A stretch of DNA of 64,000 nt from Desulfomarina profundi (GTDB lineage: Bacteria > Desulfobacterota > Desulfobulbia > Desulfobulbales > Desulfocapsaceae), in assembly GCF_019703855.1 (NCBI RefSeq), contig NZ_AP024086.1, positions 1,136,501 through 1,200,500 of the forward strand. Direction: 5' to 3'. Position numbers and translations under genes: made by a program. Below, piece by piece: positions 18,509 through 29,749 of this stretch (position 1 is the first letter of the stretch; each line of letters starts with the position of its first letter). The notes under the pieces were generated by a model. The model saw only the letters and a list, made by a program, of their open reading frames with translations, was not told where the DNA came from and made no database searches.

Positions 18509-18541
18509 CGCAATTACCAGTGTGGTAATTGCGTTTTTTTC
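18509..18541 (+). terminator. Rho-independent terminator after prpE
   Basis: Perfect 11-bp stem CGCAATTACCA/TGGTAATTGCG, loop GTG, then eight T. Separates prpE from sucC. Confidence 0.92.
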
Positions 18542-18595
18542 TTAATTCAACAAAGGGACCGGATGTCGTTCCGGTCCCGGGTATGGGTACAGTTT

Positions 18596-19753
18596 ATGAA
18601 GATTCACGAATACCAGGCAAAAGAGTTATTCAGAAAATATCACGTACCAACTCCTGAAGGAGGAGTAAGTGATAGTGTTGATGGGGTTAAGGAAATTGTC
18701 AAAGAGCTTGGTCTTCCGGTTGCGGTAAAGGCCCAGATTCATGCAGGTGGGCGGGGAAAAGGTGGCGGTGTTAAAATTGCAAGGACAGATGATGAACTGG
18801 TTGCAGCCGCTGATGCCATTCTTGGTATGACCCTGGTCACAAAGCAGACCGGGCCTGAAGGTCGGCTTGTCAAGAAAGTCCTGGTTGAAAAAGGTGTCGG
18901 TATTGAAAAAGAGCTTTATCTTTCAATAATTCCGGATCGTGAAACAGCCTGCATAACGATTATTGCCAGCCAGGATGGTGGAATGGATATCGAGGAGGTT
19001 GCAGAAAAAACACCGGAGAGAATAGTCAAAGTACCTGTGAATCCGACGACAGGGATCCAGGGGCACCATCTTCGCCAGGTGATGTTTGGTCTTGAACTGG
19101 ATAAGACGCTTATGAGAGAGTTCTCCGGGATTCTGAAAAATCTGTACAATCTTTTTGTTGATTATGATTGTTCCCTGGTGGAGATCAATCCTCTTATCGT
19201 CACAGATCAAAATTCCATAATTGCACTTGATGCAAAAATGGATATTGATTCCAATGCATTATACAGGCATCCCGATGTTCTTGAGATGCATGATCCCAAT
19301 GAAGACGATCCCACGGAAGCCGAAGCGGCGAAATACAATCTAAATTATATAAATCTCGACGGTAATGTTGGCAATATGGTGAACGGTGCCGGTCTCGCCA
19401 TGGCCACTATGGATATTATTAAGCAGGCGGGTGCTGATCCTGCAAACTTCCTCGATGTAGGAGGCGGAGCAAACGCGGAAATGGTTGAAAACGGATTCCG
19501 TCTCATCCTGAGTGACTCAAAGGTAAAGGGAATACTGGTCAATATTTTCGGTGGTATTCTCAGGTGCGATGTCCTTGCCCAGGGTGTGGTCCAGGCGGCT
19601 GAAAAAGTGAAGTTGTCGGTTCCGGTTGTTGTACGGATGGAAGGGACAAATGTTGAAGAGGGAAGGAGAATCCTGGCAGAATCCGGCCTGAAATTGATCA
19701 ATGCAACGGATCTGGCCGATGCAGCCAAAAAGGTTGCAGAACTAGTGTCGTAA
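18596..19753 (+). CDS. sucC: Succinyl-CoA synthetase beta subunit (ADP-forming)
   Basis: With SucD converts succinyl-CoA to succinate with ATP formation, the substrate-level step of propionate oxidation. 385 residues from ATG 18596 (MKIHEYQAKELFRKY); the frame is open from 18563 but the extra residues are not conserved. Seen: AQIHAGGRGKGGGVK (ATP-grasp), EINPLIV and the C-terminal NIFGGILRCDVLAQGV. The ribosome site is weak. Confidence 0.95.
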   Translation: MKIHEYQAKELFRKYHVPTPEGGVSDSVDGVKEIVKELGLPVAVKAQIHAGGRGKGGGVKIARTDDELVAAADAILGMTLVTKQTGPEGRLVKKVLVEKGVGIEKELYLSIIPDRETACITIIASQDGGMDIEEVAEKTPERIVKVPVNPTTGIQGHHLRQVMFGLELDKTLMREFSGILKNLYNLFVDYDCSLVEINPLIVTDQNSIIALDAKMDIDSNALYRHPDVLEMHDPNEDDPTEAEAAKYNLNYINLDGNVGNMVNGAGLAMATMDIIKQAGADPANFLDVGGGANAEMVENGFRLILSDSKVKGILVNIFGGILRCDVLAQGVVQAAEKVKLSVPVVVRMEGTNVEEGRRILAESGLKLINATDLADAAKKVAELVS

Positions 19754-19963
19754 TCTCAACCCGGAATGAAACAGGCGATATTGATATGGGAAGGAACTGT
19801 TGCCTGTTGGGTTTTAATTCGAGACCGGTCTCTTCTTCTACTGATTGATGCTGACAGGTGCAGCGTTCTCTGTGCAGGCGAAGGACTGTGGAAAATATCC
19901 AGCGACCGGCTTGAATACAATATATTAAAATATTGATGTACTCTTACTACCTAGAGGAAAAAA

Positions 19964-20836
19964 ATGAGCATTTTTGTTAATTCTCAAACCCGTGTTCTTG
20001 TACAGGGTATTACTGGAAAGGAAGGGCAGTTTCATACACAGCAATGTATCGCATATGGCACGAATGTTGTGGCCGGTATGACTCCCGGCAAGGGTGGTCA
20101 GGAAATGGGTGGTGTACCTGTTTTTAATACCGTCAAGGATGCCAAGGCAAGTACGGGTGCCAACGCGTCCATGATTCTTGTACCGCCACCATTTGCCGCT
20201 GATGCGATTCTTGAGGCAATTGATGCCGATATTGAACTCATTGTCTGTATAACCGAAGGTATCCCTGTTATGGACATGCTGAAGGTTAAAAATTATCTGG
20301 AGCTGAAAAAAACCACCAGGCTGATTGGTCCAAACTGTCCTGGAATTATTACTCCAGGTGAGTGCAAAATAGGGATTATGCCCGGGCCGATACACACCCC
20401 GGGAGGACCGGTGGGAGTGGTGTCCCGCTCCGGCACTCTTACTTATGAAGTGGTTCATCAATTGACCGAAGTAGGACTTGGACAGACAACCTGCATAGGA
20501 ATCGGTGGGGATCCGGTGAACGGAACCAATTTTCTTGATTGCCTGGAAGCGTTCAATGAAGACCCTGCCACTGAAGCGGTTGTCATGGTGGGGGAAATTG
20601 GCGGGAATGCGGAAGAACAGGCTGCCGCCTGGATTAAAGACAATATGGATAAACCGGTGGTCGGTTTCATAGCGGGAATAACTGCTCCTCCAGGGCGTCG
20701 TATGGGTCATGCAGGAGCAATTGTCAGTGGTGGTCAGGGTACTGCCGAGGCGAAAATTTCGGCCATGAGGGACAGTGGCATTCATGTCTGTGAGGATCTG
20801 GGCAGTCTCGGAAAACTGTGTAAGGATGTTTTCTGA
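19964..20836 (+). CDS. sucD: Succinyl-CoA synthetase alpha subunit
   Basis: 290 residues. Seen: [15 protein letters not shown] (CoA-binding Rossmann part), [20 protein letters not shown], and [15 protein letters not shown] with the phosphorylated His249. 210 bp after sucC; the intervening stretch contains no gene. Forms the heterodimer with SucC. Confidence 0.95.
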   Translation: MSIFVNSQTRVLVQGITGKEGQFHTQQCIAYGTNVVAGMTPGKGGQEMGGVPVFNTVKDAKASTGANASMILVPPPFAADAILEAIDADIELIVCITEGIPVMDMLKVKNYLELKKTTRLIGPNCPGIITPGECKIGIMPGPIHTPGGPVGVVSRSGTLTYEVVHQLTEVGLGQTTCIGIGGDPVNGTNFLDCLEAFNEDPATEAVVMVGEIGGNAEEQAAAWIKDNMDKPVVGFIAGITAPPGRRMGHAGAIVSGGQGTAEAKISAMRDSGIHVCEDLGSLGKLCKDVF

Positions 20837-20865
20837 ACAGTAACCGCACAGGATAAACTCAGCCG

Positions 20866-20945
20866 TTCATACCCTTCGGGTATTTAAATCCTTCGGGTGC
20901 AACAGGTAATGAAAATCCCGACTGCGGCAGTGGTACCTGTTGCAC
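20866..20945 (-). repeat. Dispersed repeat family 1, copy R1c, containing a 12-bp inverted repeat
   Basis: Read on the minus strand it shows CTGCCGCAGTCGGGATTTTC, TTGCACCCGAAGG and a GGGTAT-AA segment in the family order. GTGCAACAGGTA (20897-20908) pairs perfectly with TACCTGTTGCAC (20934-20945). A second small hairpin, ATACCC-TTC-GGGTAT, lies at 20869-20883. Sits between sucD and the carboxyltransferase gene. Confidence 0.65.
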
Positions 20946-21022
20946 TCTGGATTATTAAATAAATTTAACTTGATTCAGACGTGAAAACCTATTGAGGATT
21001 ATTCTCGTTTCAAGGAGATGGT

Positions 21023-22572
21023 ATGAAAATGAATGACCAGCTGGATCACCTCCATAAGTTGAGGGAAAAGGCAAAATTGGGAGGTGGCCAAGAGAGAATC
21101 GACAAGCTGCATGCAAAAGGCAGTATGACTGCCAGGGAAAGGATCGATTTACTGTTGGATAAAGGATCATTTGAAGAATTTGATATGTTCAAAGCCCACA
21201 GGTGCCGGGATTTCGGCATGGAGAACAAAGTGTTCCCAGGTGATGGTGTTGTTACCGGGCACGGTACTGTAAATGGTCGAATAGTTTATGTTTTTGCGCA
21301 GGATTTCACAGTTCTTGGTGGCTCCCTTTCTGAGACTTTTTCGGAAAAAATCTGCAAAATCATGGATCTGGCCATGAAAAACGGAGCACCGGTGATTGGC
21401 CTGAATGATTCCGGAGGAGCCAGAATCCAGGAGGGAATTGAGAGTCTGGCTGGATATTCAGAAATTTTCCAGAGAAATGTCATGGCCTCTGGTGTAGTTC
21501 CCCAGATTTCAGCCATTTTCGGGCCATGTGCCGGGGGAGCAGTGTATTCACCTGCACTCACTGATTTCATTATCATGGTGGAGAACAAGTCTTATATGTT
21601 CCTCACAGGTCCCAAGGTTGTCAAAGCCATAACCCATGAAGAAGTGACTGTTGAGGAGCTTGGTGGGGCTGCCATGCATTCCAGTCGGAGTGGTGTTGCT
21701 GATTATCCTGCACCTTCGGGTGAGGATGCCATAGCTTATATCCGTAAATTGCTCACCTTTCTCCCCCAGAATAACATGGATAATCCCCGGTTGTGGAGTG
21801 CAGCGATCCAGTCGAACGTGTTGCTCCCGGTCTGAATGCCATCATTCCTGAAAACCCGAATGCGGCATACGATATGAAGGAAGTGATTCTTCAGACTGTG
21901 GATAACCGTGAGTTTTTTGAGATAAAGGAAAATTTTGCTCCTAATCTCATTGTAGGTTTTGCTCACTATAACGGCATGAGTGTCGGTATTGTTGCTAATC
22001 AGCCTAAACATCTCTCCGGAGTTCTTGATATTGATTCCTCGGTCAAGGGTGGGAGATTTGTCAGATTCTGTGACTGTTTTAATATTCCGGTTGTCACTTT
22101 TGTGGATGTACCCGGATTTCTGCCGGGAACGGTGCAGGAATATGGTGGCGTGATACGAAATGGCGCAAAAATTCTTTATGCTTATGCCGAGGCCACTGTT
22201 CCCAAGGTTACGGTTATTACAAGAAAGGCGTATGGTGGTGCATATTGTGTCATGTCATCCAAGCATTTACGTGGCGATATCAATTACTCCTGGCCCAGTG
22301 GTGAAATCGCTGTTATGGGAGCTAAAGGCGCTGTTGGTGTGTTGTATGGTCGTGAAGCCGCAAGAGCTGAAGACCGTGCCGCATTTCTGGCAGAAAAGGA
22401 AAAAGAGTATCAGGAGACCGTCGCCAATCCCTATATTGCTGCTCGCCGTGGATATATTGATGATATCATAGAGCCTGCAGGAACGAGGAGACGGATTATA
22501 AAGGCGCTGGGGTTACTGCAGAATAAACGTGATGTCAATCCAATGAAAAAGCACGGTAATATTCCACTATAA
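21023..22572 (+). CDS. Methylmalonyl-CoA carboxyltransferase (12S-type), split by a one-base deletion
   Basis: Carboxyltransferase acting on propionyl-/methylmalonyl-CoA; with the biotin protein at 23434 it should form a methylmalonyl-CoA:pyruvate transcarboxylase. Seen: the opening [61 protein letters not shown], and in the second half [16 protein letters not shown] and [17 protein letters not shown]. The frame breaks after LPQNNMDNP at a run of four C (21785-21788); a fifth C restores 516 residues. AAGGAG site before ATG 21023. Paralogue at 33472. Confidence 0.92.
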
Positions 22573-22612
22573 TTTCCAAAGAGAGAGTTCTTTATAATTC
22601 AGGAGATAAAAA

Positions 22613-22897
22613 ATGACTGTAAAAATAATAATTCAACGTACTGTGAATGACGACAATATCCTCGAACTGACCATGTTGCTGAAAAAACTCCGTTCCCTCA
22701 CTCTGGAACAGCCAGGATATATTTCGGGCGAGACCCTGAGCAGGATAGATAACAAGAATGAGTGTTTGGTTATCAGTACATGGCGTTCAGTCGAAGACTG
22801 GAATGAATGGGTTAACAATCCGAAAAGAACTGAAATCCAGGGCCAAATTGATACACTTCTCGGGAGGGAAACCGAGTATGCAATGTACAGTACTTGA
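22613..22897 (+). CDS. Antibiotic-biosynthesis-monooxygenase (ABM) domain protein
   Basis: 94 residues forming one ferredoxin-like dimeric alpha/beta barrel of the ABM type: an opening beta strand VKIIIQRTV, helix LTMLLKKLRSLTLEQPGYIS, ECLVISTWRSVEDWNEWVN. These domains can be heme- or quinone-linked oxidases, but many have no known reaction. It lies between the two transcarboxylase genes with a GGAGAT ribosome site and probably belongs to that unit. Its function there is unknown. Confidence 0.78.
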   Translation: MTVKIIIQRTVNDDNILELTMLLKKLRSLTLEQPGYISGETLSRIDNKNECLVISTWRSVEDWNEWVNNPKRTEIQGQIDTLLGRETEYAMYST

Positions 22898-23187
22898 TGG
22901 ATATCGTTTGTACAATGTTTGCTATGGCCCTGAATCCGTGAATGTCGATGGTGATGTAGCCTGGATCCTTGTGAATACTTTCAATTATCTTGAACTTTAT
23001 CCATGGGCCAGCTGACTGAGTGTATTTTGGCATGGAGATTAAAAATTAAGACAAAATCACGAAATCGTCATGATCCAGTTAATGGTAAAGAGTTGTCCTT
23101 TTTGATGGCGAAAATATGAAAAATAGGAGATACCCCGGAATCTGAAAGGGTGATTTACTGTTTTTTGCAAAAACAACGGGTGAAGGA

Positions 23188-23394
23188 ATGACAGGAAAGG
23201 AAAAAAAAAAGATGGCTGCGGCAATGGCAGCCGTGAGTCTTTACCTGGAAGAGGAAGCGGCAACAGCTGCCGAACAGGAGAAAAATCCTGAAAGAGCCGG
23301 TGGCTTTGGACAGAGTCCCTGGGGCCTGAGTGGGCGTCAGGAGATTATGACCATGCGCAGGCTGACACAGTTAAGAGTGTTTACTCGCATTTAA
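23188..23394 (+). CDS. Small conserved-looking protein next to the transcarboxylase; possible accessory subunit
   Basis: 68 residues: a basic start, an Ala/Glu-rich helix (residues 9-32, AAAMAAVSLYLEEEAATAAE), then a Trp-Gly-x-Ser-Gly-Arg-Gln motif followed by an Arg/Met-rich tail. The alanine-rich helix plus W-x-L-S-G-R-Q pattern resembles small epsilon-type proteins of carboxyltransferase complexes, but I cannot name a family with certainty. It is 39 bp before the biotin/5S protein gene. Inference: a structural subunit of the complex. Confidence 0.6.
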   Translation: MTGKEKKKMAAAMAAVSLYLEEEAATAAEQEKNPERAGGFGQSPWGLSGRQEIMTMRRLTQLRVFTRI

Positions 23395-23433
23395 AAAAAA
23401 TAAAAAAAATGATCAGGCGATAGGAGAAACAGG

Positions 23434-25406
23434 ATGAGTGATCAAGTAAAAATGACGCCTTTGGAGTATTCAGCGGACAGACCCAAGGCAAAAAATCCGG
23501 TAAAGATAATGGATCTGTCCCTGCGTGATGGACATCAATCCCTGTTTGCAACCAGGGGGCGTACGGAAGACATGATCCCTGTTGCTGAAATGATGGACGA
23601 GGTGGGATTCTGGGCTATTGAAACCTGGGGAGGTGCGACTTTTGATACTATGCACAGGTTTCTTAATGAAGATCCCTGGGAAAGATTGCGTACACTGAAG
23701 CGGTATATTAAGAAAACACCGTTTTCCATGCTCCTGAGGGCTCAAAATCTTGTGGGCTACAGAAATTATGCCGATGATCTGGCCCGTGCTTTTGTGGAGA
23801 GGGCGGCAGAAAACGGTATGGACGTGTTCAGAACCTTTGATGCCCTGAATGACTATCGTAATTTTGAAACCGTGGTTTCCGAGATTAAACAATGCGGGAA
23901 ACATTTCCAGGGATGTATCTGTTACACTTTGACGGAACCTCGACTGGGTGGAGAGGTGTATAATCTTGATTACTATGTTGATCGGGCAAAAAATCTGGAG
24001 TCCATGGGTGCCGATTCGGTATGTATTAAGGATATGGCAGGTCTGCTGGCACCATATGATGCCTATCCGCTGATCAAGGCATTGAAAAAAGCTGTGAAGA
24101 TTCCTATCCATCTCCACAGTCATTTTACCTCCGGCATGTCGCCGATGACACACCTCAAGGCTATTGAGGCTGGAGTTGATATTATTGATACCTGTATGAC
24201 ACCCTATGCCTACAGGACTTCCCATGCCGCCCTTGAGCCCCTGGTAATGGCCCTGCTTGGCACCAACAGGGATACCGGTTTTGACATAAAAAAACTTGCT
24301 GCTATCAATGAGATTTTTGAAAAGGAAATTTTACCCAAATACAAGCACCTGCTTGATGATTCGAAAGTTTCCATTATTGATATTAACGTTCTGCTGCACC
24401 AGACTCCGGGGGTATGCTGTCCAACCTGGTTAATCAGTTGAGAGAAATGGATGCCCTTGATAAGATAGATGAGGTTTACAGGGAATTGCCGAAAGTAAGA
24501 AAAGATCTCGGTCAAATTCCGCTTGTGACACCTACAAGCCAGATCGTCGGGGTGCAGACGGTCAACAATGTTCTCCATGATACTCCCGATGAACGATATA
24601 AAATGATCACCGGACAGGTGAAGGATCTCTGCTATGGTCTTTATGGAAAGACTGCGGTGCCGATTAACCCGGAGCTGCAGAAAAAGGCTTTGAAGGGATA
24701 TCCGCGTGGTGAGGAGCCGATCACCTGCCGTCCGGCTGAAGTTCTTGAGCCCGAACTTGAAAAGGCGAAAGAAGAGATAGGTGATTTAGCTGTAGATTTG
24801 GATGATCTGATTCTCTATGCCCAGTTTCCTGTAACAGGTAAAAAATTCCTGGAATGGAAATATGGCAAGTCGGAAGCTCCTGACAGTGTCAAGCCGATTA
24901 CTCTTGAGGATGTAAAGAAAAGAGAAGAGTTGATTAAAAAGGCTCTTGCTGGTGAGTTGATTGAAAGAAAAGGTGACACTCCTGAGAAATCAGAAGCACT
25001 TCGGACATTTAATGTCTTTGTTGACAATGAATATTTTAATGTGGAGGTTGATCCAACCGGTGATTTTCAGGTTGTAGCAGCGCCTGCTTCTTCTGCTCCG
25101 GCGGCAGTGCCTGCCGCTCCCGCCCCTGCAGCAGCACCGGCCTCGGCACAGGCGGTAAAGGAGCCTGTGCCGGATACTACTGATGAAGCGGATGGAACAC
25201 TCCTTCTTGCCCCAATGCCAGGCATGATTGTAAAATATGTTGCCGGAGAGGGAGACACAGTCAAGAAAGGAGATACGGTTGTGATACTTGAAGCCATGAA
25301 AATGGAGAATGCGCTGGCCTCGCCTGCCGATGGAGTGGTAAAAGGGGTTAAATTCGGCACTGGTGACAGTGTTGCGAAAGGTGCCGTTCTTTGTGTTATC
25401 GGCTGA
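23434..25406 (+). CDS. Pyruvate/oxaloacetate carboxyltransferase (5S) fused to a biotinyl domain, split by a one-base deletion
   Basis: N-terminal half is the metal-dependent TIM barrel of transcarboxylase 5S, oxaloacetate decarboxylase alpha and pyruvate carboxylase: SLRDGHQSLFATR, FRTFDALND, CIKDMAGLLAPYDA, IHLHSHFTSGMSP. The middle carries the conserved PYC/OadA region, followed by an Ala/Pro linker and a biotinyl domain with EAMKMEN (Lys623). The frame breaks at HQTPGG, where five G (24408-24412) should be six; the repaired protein has 657 residues. It can take CO2 units from oxaloacetate (giving pyruvate) to biotin for the 12S partner. Confidence 0.92.
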
Positions 25407-25422
25407 AATCTGTACTGAGTGT

Positions 25423-25464
25423 AAAAAAAGCGTGGAGAATTGAAAAATTCCTCACGCTTTTTTG
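25423..25464 (+). terminator. Rho-independent terminator after the transcarboxylase genes
   Basis: Stem AGCGTGGAGAATT/AATTCCTCACGCT (two mismatches) flanked by a run of A and a run of T, which allows function on both strands. Confidence 0.85.
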
Positions 25465-25873
25465 TAGTTGAATCATGCGATGAGTCCATGTTTCTTATCA
25501 ATACAGGAGCGTCAGATCCAAGTTTTCGGAGGTTTAAATTGCCTGGCGGTAAATTGAAGTAACTTTTGTTTGCCGACAAAATAGAAAAGAAAACGGAACT
25601 GCCTGAACTGATGAGAAATGCTGGTTGGGATGCAGGTTGTTTGCTAGATGTCCACCCGGAAACCGTATTCTCTTTTCAACAGCTTTTCATGCGGATATTT
25701 AACTCAAAAATATAACATGCCTGTTGTATGAATTGGTGCATGATCAGTTGCAGTGATTATTATGGACAGAGGTACGGCTTCCGGATGGATGTTCCGTTTT
25801 TAACAGAGATTAACTCCAAAAGCCAGTCCATATTCAATTCTAAGATCTCGGAATGAGTCAAAAGAGGTATGTC
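25465..25873. other. Intergenic region before the gamma-CA gene
   Basis: About 400 bp with no gene, repeat copy or clear promoter that I can recognise. Confidence 0.5.
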
Positions 25874-26391
25874 ATGATATTGAAAGAGTTAAACGGTCAC
25901 CAGCCAGTAATTGGAGAAGATTGTTATTTTGCAGAAAATTCAGTGGTTGTGGGAGAGGTGAAAATAGGGGACCAGTGTTCCATATGGTACAACGCGGTGA
26001 TTCGAGGGATGTGCATTACATCAAAATTGGCAATAAGGTCAATATACAGGATGGGGCTGTCATACATGCAACATACAAAAAATTCCCCATCAATATTGGT
26101 AATAATGTATCCATTGGCCATAACGCAATTGTTCATGGTTGTACTGTGCACGATAATGTTCTGATAGGGATGGGTGCCATTGTTATGGATGATTGTGTGG
26201 TTGAGTCAAATACGATAATTGCTGCAGGAGCAGTGGTTACACAGGGAACCCGTGTGGAAACTGGTACTATTTACGCCGGAATCCCCGCCAGGAAGGTGAA
26301 AGATATCAGTCAGGAACTTATCTCCGGCGAGATTGAGAGAATAGCCAATAATTATATCAAATATTCAGGATGGTATAAGGAGAAGGATTAA
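25874..26391 (+). CDS. Gamma-carbonic-anhydrase-like hexapeptide-repeat protein, split by a one-base deletion
   Basis: A left-handed beta-helix trimer of the YrdA/CaiE/gamma-CA family. Seen: FAENSVVVGEVKIGDQCSIW, VIRGDVHYIKIGNKVNIQDG (metal His), GHNAIVHGCTVHDNVLIGMG with further His, and a C-terminal helix. The frame breaks at a GGG run (26006-26008) that should be GGGG; the repaired product is 172 residues from ATG 25874 (AGAGGT upstream). Placed next to biotin-dependent carboxylation genes, a CO2/bicarbonate role is plausible, though many members have no such activity. Confidence 0.85.
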
Positions 26392-26393
26392 AA

Positions 26394-26438
26394 CCTAAAT
26401 CCTGCACTCCGACAAACTTGCCAATTGCAGGATTTAGG
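26394..26438. terminator. Inverted repeat between convergent gamma-CA and meaB genes
   Basis: Perfect 13-bp arms CCTAAATCCTGCA/TGCAGGATTTAGG with a 19-base loop. On the minus strand the stem is followed by TTTTAATCC, so it may end meaB transcripts. Confidence 0.6.
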
Positions 26439-26448
26439 TAAAAGGAGT

Positions 26449-27438
26449 TCATGAATCAGATTCGCGCTTCAGGTGGGCCAGCAGGGTATCGGCCGCTGCT
26501 GTCGGAGAGGTTTTACCTTTTGCTACCAGGTGACGAAGCTGTGGCAGAATTTCTATGATTTTCGGGGTTGAGTAGAACCACTGGCGTAAGCCTTCGTCGA
26601 GGAGAAATGACATCCACTCGAGAGCCTGGATTTTTCTCTTTTCCGCCATCTCTCCGGATGCAGTCAGTTTATCACGGTGTTCAAGGATTGTTTCCCATAT
26701 TCGATCTATTCCTCGATGTTCAAGGGAGCTGCATGTGAGAACGGGGATAGTCCAGTTGGGGCTTGTGGGCATCAGCATGTGGAGGGCAGTTTCATATTCC
26801 TTCTTAGCCATTTCCGCACGGTTTACATTATCTCCGTCTGCTTTGTTAATGACAATGGCATCCGCCACTTCAAGAACACCTTTTTTTATTCCCTGGAGTT
26901 CATCGCCTGCGCCTGCAATCAGCAGGACAAGAAAAAAATCAACCATGGACGCAACGGTTGTTTCAGATTGCCCGACTCCGACGGTTTCTATGATAATAAC
27001 ATCATAACCAGCAGCCTCGCAGACCAGCATGGTTTCTCTCGTTTTTCTGCCTACACCGCCAAGGGTGCCGGAAGACGGAGAGGGGCGGATAAATGCATTT
27101 TCGTTAATGGCGAGCTTTTCCATCCTGGTTTTATCTCCGAGGATAGATCCACCGCTTCTTGTGGAACTTGGATCAATGGCCAGAACCGCCACCCGGTGTC
27201 CCAGTTCGGTCAGCATATTGCCAAAACTTTCGATATAGGTACTTTTTCCTGCACCAGGCACACCGGTTATGCCGATACGAATACCCTGACCTGTGTGAGG
27301 TAAAAGCTTGTCAACGATTTCTCTAGCAAGTTCCTGGTGGGCAGGCAGGGTGCTTTCGATGAGGGTAATGGTTCGCGCCAGCTGTAATCTGTTGTGACTC
27401 AGTACACCATCCACATAGTCCCGGGCGTCTTTGAGCAT
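26449..27438 (-). CDS. meaB: Methylmalonyl-CoA mutase-associated GTPase MeaB
   Basis: G3E-family P-loop GTPase that loads and protects the adenosylcobalamin cofactor of methylmalonyl-CoA mutase. 329 residues; Walker A GVPGAGKST (59-67), LAIDPSSTRSGGSILGDKTRM, IIETVGVGQSE and VINKADGDN are seen, all typical of MeaB/ArgK. It follows mcm on the same strand with a 128-bp gap. Confidence 0.94.
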   Translation of the reverse strand: MLKDARDYVDGVLSHNRLQLARTITLIESTLPAHQELAREIVDKLLPHTGQGIRIGITGVPGAGKSTYIESFGNMLTELGHRVAVLAIDPSSTRSGGSILGDKTRMEKLAINENAFIRPSPSSGTLGGVGRKTRETMLVCEAAGYDVIIIETVGVGQSETTVASMVDFFLVLLIAGAGDELQGIKKGVLEVADAIVINKADGDNVNRAEMAKKEYETALHMLMPTSPNWTIPVLTCSSLEHRGIDRIWETILEHRDKLTASGEMAEKRKIQALEWMSFLLDEGLRQWFYSTPKIIEILPQLRHLVAKGKTSPTAAADTLLAHLKRESDS

Positions 27439-27566
27439 AATGATCTGTGATGAAATAATAATTTCCTGGATCTGTAGTGGATCCAGGAGAAGAAAAAAGA
27501 CAATACAGGCCCGGCAGCATGCGAGGAGTGTTGCCGCTGGACCCGTATTATCTTCAATTGAAAATT

Positions 27567-29702
27567 CTACAAGTATTTTTCTTCAAGTAACGACATGGTC
27601 TTTTCGGCAGAATCGGTAATCGGAGTACCAGGTCCGAATACCGCCTTGACACCCGCAGCAAAAAGAAAATCGTAATCACCCGGAGGAATAACACCTCCGG
27701 CCACCACGAGAATATCTTCACCTCCGACTTTTTTCAGCTCTTCAATCAGTGATGGAATCAGGGCCTTGTGTCCGGCTGCAAGACTGGAAGCGCCGACAAC
27801 ATGGACATCATTTTCAATGGCCATTTTAGCCGCTTCTTCCGGGGTCTGGAACATGGGGCTGATATCCACATCAAATCCGAGATCAGCATAAGCGCTGGCC
27901 ACAACCTTGAACCCGCGATCATGCCCATCCTGTCCCATTTTGGTTACGAGCAGGCGAGGTCTTCTGCCCTGTTTTTCAAGAAAATTGGCTGTTCTTTTCT
28001 TCAGGGATTCTATGGTGTCACTATTGTCGGTGTATTCGGAAGAATAAGCACCGGAAATGCATCGTGTTGTTGCCACAAAACGGCCAAACACCTCTTCCAT
28101 GGCATCGGATATTTCACCAACGGTAGCACGGGCCCGCACTGCGGGGAGAGCAGCCTCCAGCAGGTTTCCACCGTTTCTGGCTGCATTGGTCAGATCAGCA
28201 AGAGCCTTTTTCACCGCTTCTGCGTCTCTCGTTGCCTTGATCTCTTTTATTCTGGCTACCTGTTCATCCCTGACTGTTGAGGGCACTTCCCGGACCTCAA
28301 AGTCAATTTTTTCGTCTGGCAGTTTGTATTTGTTGACACCGACAATGACGTCAAGACCCTGGTCAATACGTGCCTGCTTCCTGGCTGCGGATTCTTCAAT
28401 CCGCATCTTTGGCATACCGCTTTCAATAGCCTTGGCCATTCCACCCAGCTCTTCGATTTCATCTATTATTTTCTGGGCTTCATCTATGATGTTATTGGTC
28501 AGAGTTTCCACATAGTATGAGCCTCCAAGAGGATCAATAACATGGCATACCTGGGATTCCTCCTGGATGATAATCTGGGTGTTTCTGGCAATTCTGGCGG
28601 AAAAGTCGGTCGGCAGGCCAATGGCCTCATCAAATGAGTTTGTATGCAGGGATTGGGTGCCACCCAGAACAGCTGTCATGGCTTCCAGAGTTGTTCTTAT
28701 GATATTGTTGTAGGGATCCTGTTCAGTAAGACTCCAACCTGAGGTCTGACAATGGGTCCGCAGCATGGAAGATTTAGGATTTTTTGGATTGAACTGGCTC
28801 ATCAACCGGTGCCAGAGAAATCTGGCTGCGCGGAGCATGGCAATATCCATGAAAAAGTTCATGCCTATGCCGAAAAAGAAAGAGAGTCTCGGCGCAAAAG
28901 TATCCACATCCATGCCGCTATTCAAGGCAGCCTTGACATACTCAACGCCGTCAGCCAGGGTAAAGGCGGTCTGAAGGACGCTGTTGGCGCCGGCCTCCAT
29001 CATATGGTAACCACTGATACTGATTGTGTTGTAGCGGGGCATATTCTTGGAGCAGAAGGACATGATATCAGAAATAATCCGCATTGATGGTTCCGGCGGA
29101 TAAATATATGTATTTCTCGTCAGGTACTCCTTAAGGATATCATTCTGAATCGTGCCGGAGAGTTGATCATGGCTCACCCCTTGTTCTTCCGCAGCAACAA
29201 TATAACCGGCAAGAATGGGAATAACAGCGCCGTTCATGGTCATTGATACGGACATTTTGTCCAGAGGGATCCCGTCGAAAAGAATTTTCATATCTTCAAC
29301 TGAATCGATGGCCACACCTGCTTTGCCTATGTCACCGGATACTCTGGGATGATCGGAATCATAGCCCCGATGAGTTGCCAGGTCAAAGGCAACGGAGAGT
29401 CCTTTCTGGCCAGCAGCCAGAGCCTTGTGATAAAACTCATTTGATTCCTTGGCTGTGGAGAAACCGGCATACTGTCTGATGGTCCAGGGCCTGCCAGCAT
29501 ACATGGTCGCCATGGGACCCCGCATGTAGGGTTCCATTCCTGGAAGGGTATTGGCAGGAAGATTCTCAAGATCTTCCGCCGTGTAGAGTGCTTTTACTTT
29601 AATACCTTCGGGGGTGTCCCAGTCGAGAGTTTCGACAGGTTTGCCCTTCATCTGTTTTGTGGCAAGTTCTTTCCATTCTTGTAATTTCGGATGTTCTGAC
29701 AT
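27567..29702 (-). CDS. mcm: Methylmalonyl-CoA mutase, single-chain adenosylcobalamin enzyme
   Basis: Interconverts (R)-methylmalonyl-CoA and succinyl-CoA. 711 residues: substrate-binding TIM barrel with [39 protein letters not shown] and [11 protein letters not shown], followed by the B12-binding domain with the base-off motif GQDGHDRG (D592, H594, G597) and GGVIPPGDY. Length fits the homodimeric large-subunit form. Intact, with no frameshift. Confidence 0.96.
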   Translation of the reverse strand: MSEHPKLQEWKELATKQMKGKPVETLDWDTPEGIKVKALYTAEDLENLPANTLPGMEPYMRGPMATMYAGRPWTIRQYAGFSTAKESNEFYHKALAAGQKGLSVAFDLATHRGYDSDHPRVSGDIGKAGVAIDSVEDMKILFDGIPLDKMSVSMTMNGAVIPILAGYIVAAEEQGVSHDQLSGTIQNDILKEYLTRNTYIYPPEPSMRIISDIMSFCSKNMPRYNTISISGYHMMEAGANSVLQTAFTLADGVEYVKAALNSGMDVDTFAPRLSFFFGIGMNFFMDIAMLRAARFLWHRLMSQFNPKNPKSSMLRTHCQTSGWSLTEQDPYNNIIRTTLEAMTAVLGGTQSLHTNSFDEAIGLPTDFSARIARNTQIIIQEESQVCHVIDPLGGSYYVETLTNNIIDEAQKIIDEIEELGGMAKAIESGMPKMRIEESAARKQARIDQGLDVIVGVNKYKLPDEKIDFEVREVPSTVRDEQVARIKEIKATRDAEAVKKALADLTNAARNGGNLLEAALPAVRARATVGEISDAMEEVFGRFVATTRCISGAYSSEYTDNSDTIESLKKRTANFLEKQGRRPRLLVTKMGQDGHDRGFKVVASAYADLGFDVDISPMFQTPEEAAKMAIENDVHVVGASSLAAGHKALIPSLIEELKKVGGEDILVVAGGVIPPGDYDFLFAAGVKAVFGPGTPITDSAEKTMSLLEEKYL

Positions 29703-29749
29703 GTGCTTTCCTCATGAAATATGTAACATCCCCGGCAGGGGGGGTAAAT

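Noticed and set aside
25067-25579. 170-codon minus-strand open frame
   Set aside because: It is antisense to the Ala/Pro linker and biotinyl domain, where the GC-rich codons create long spurious frames.
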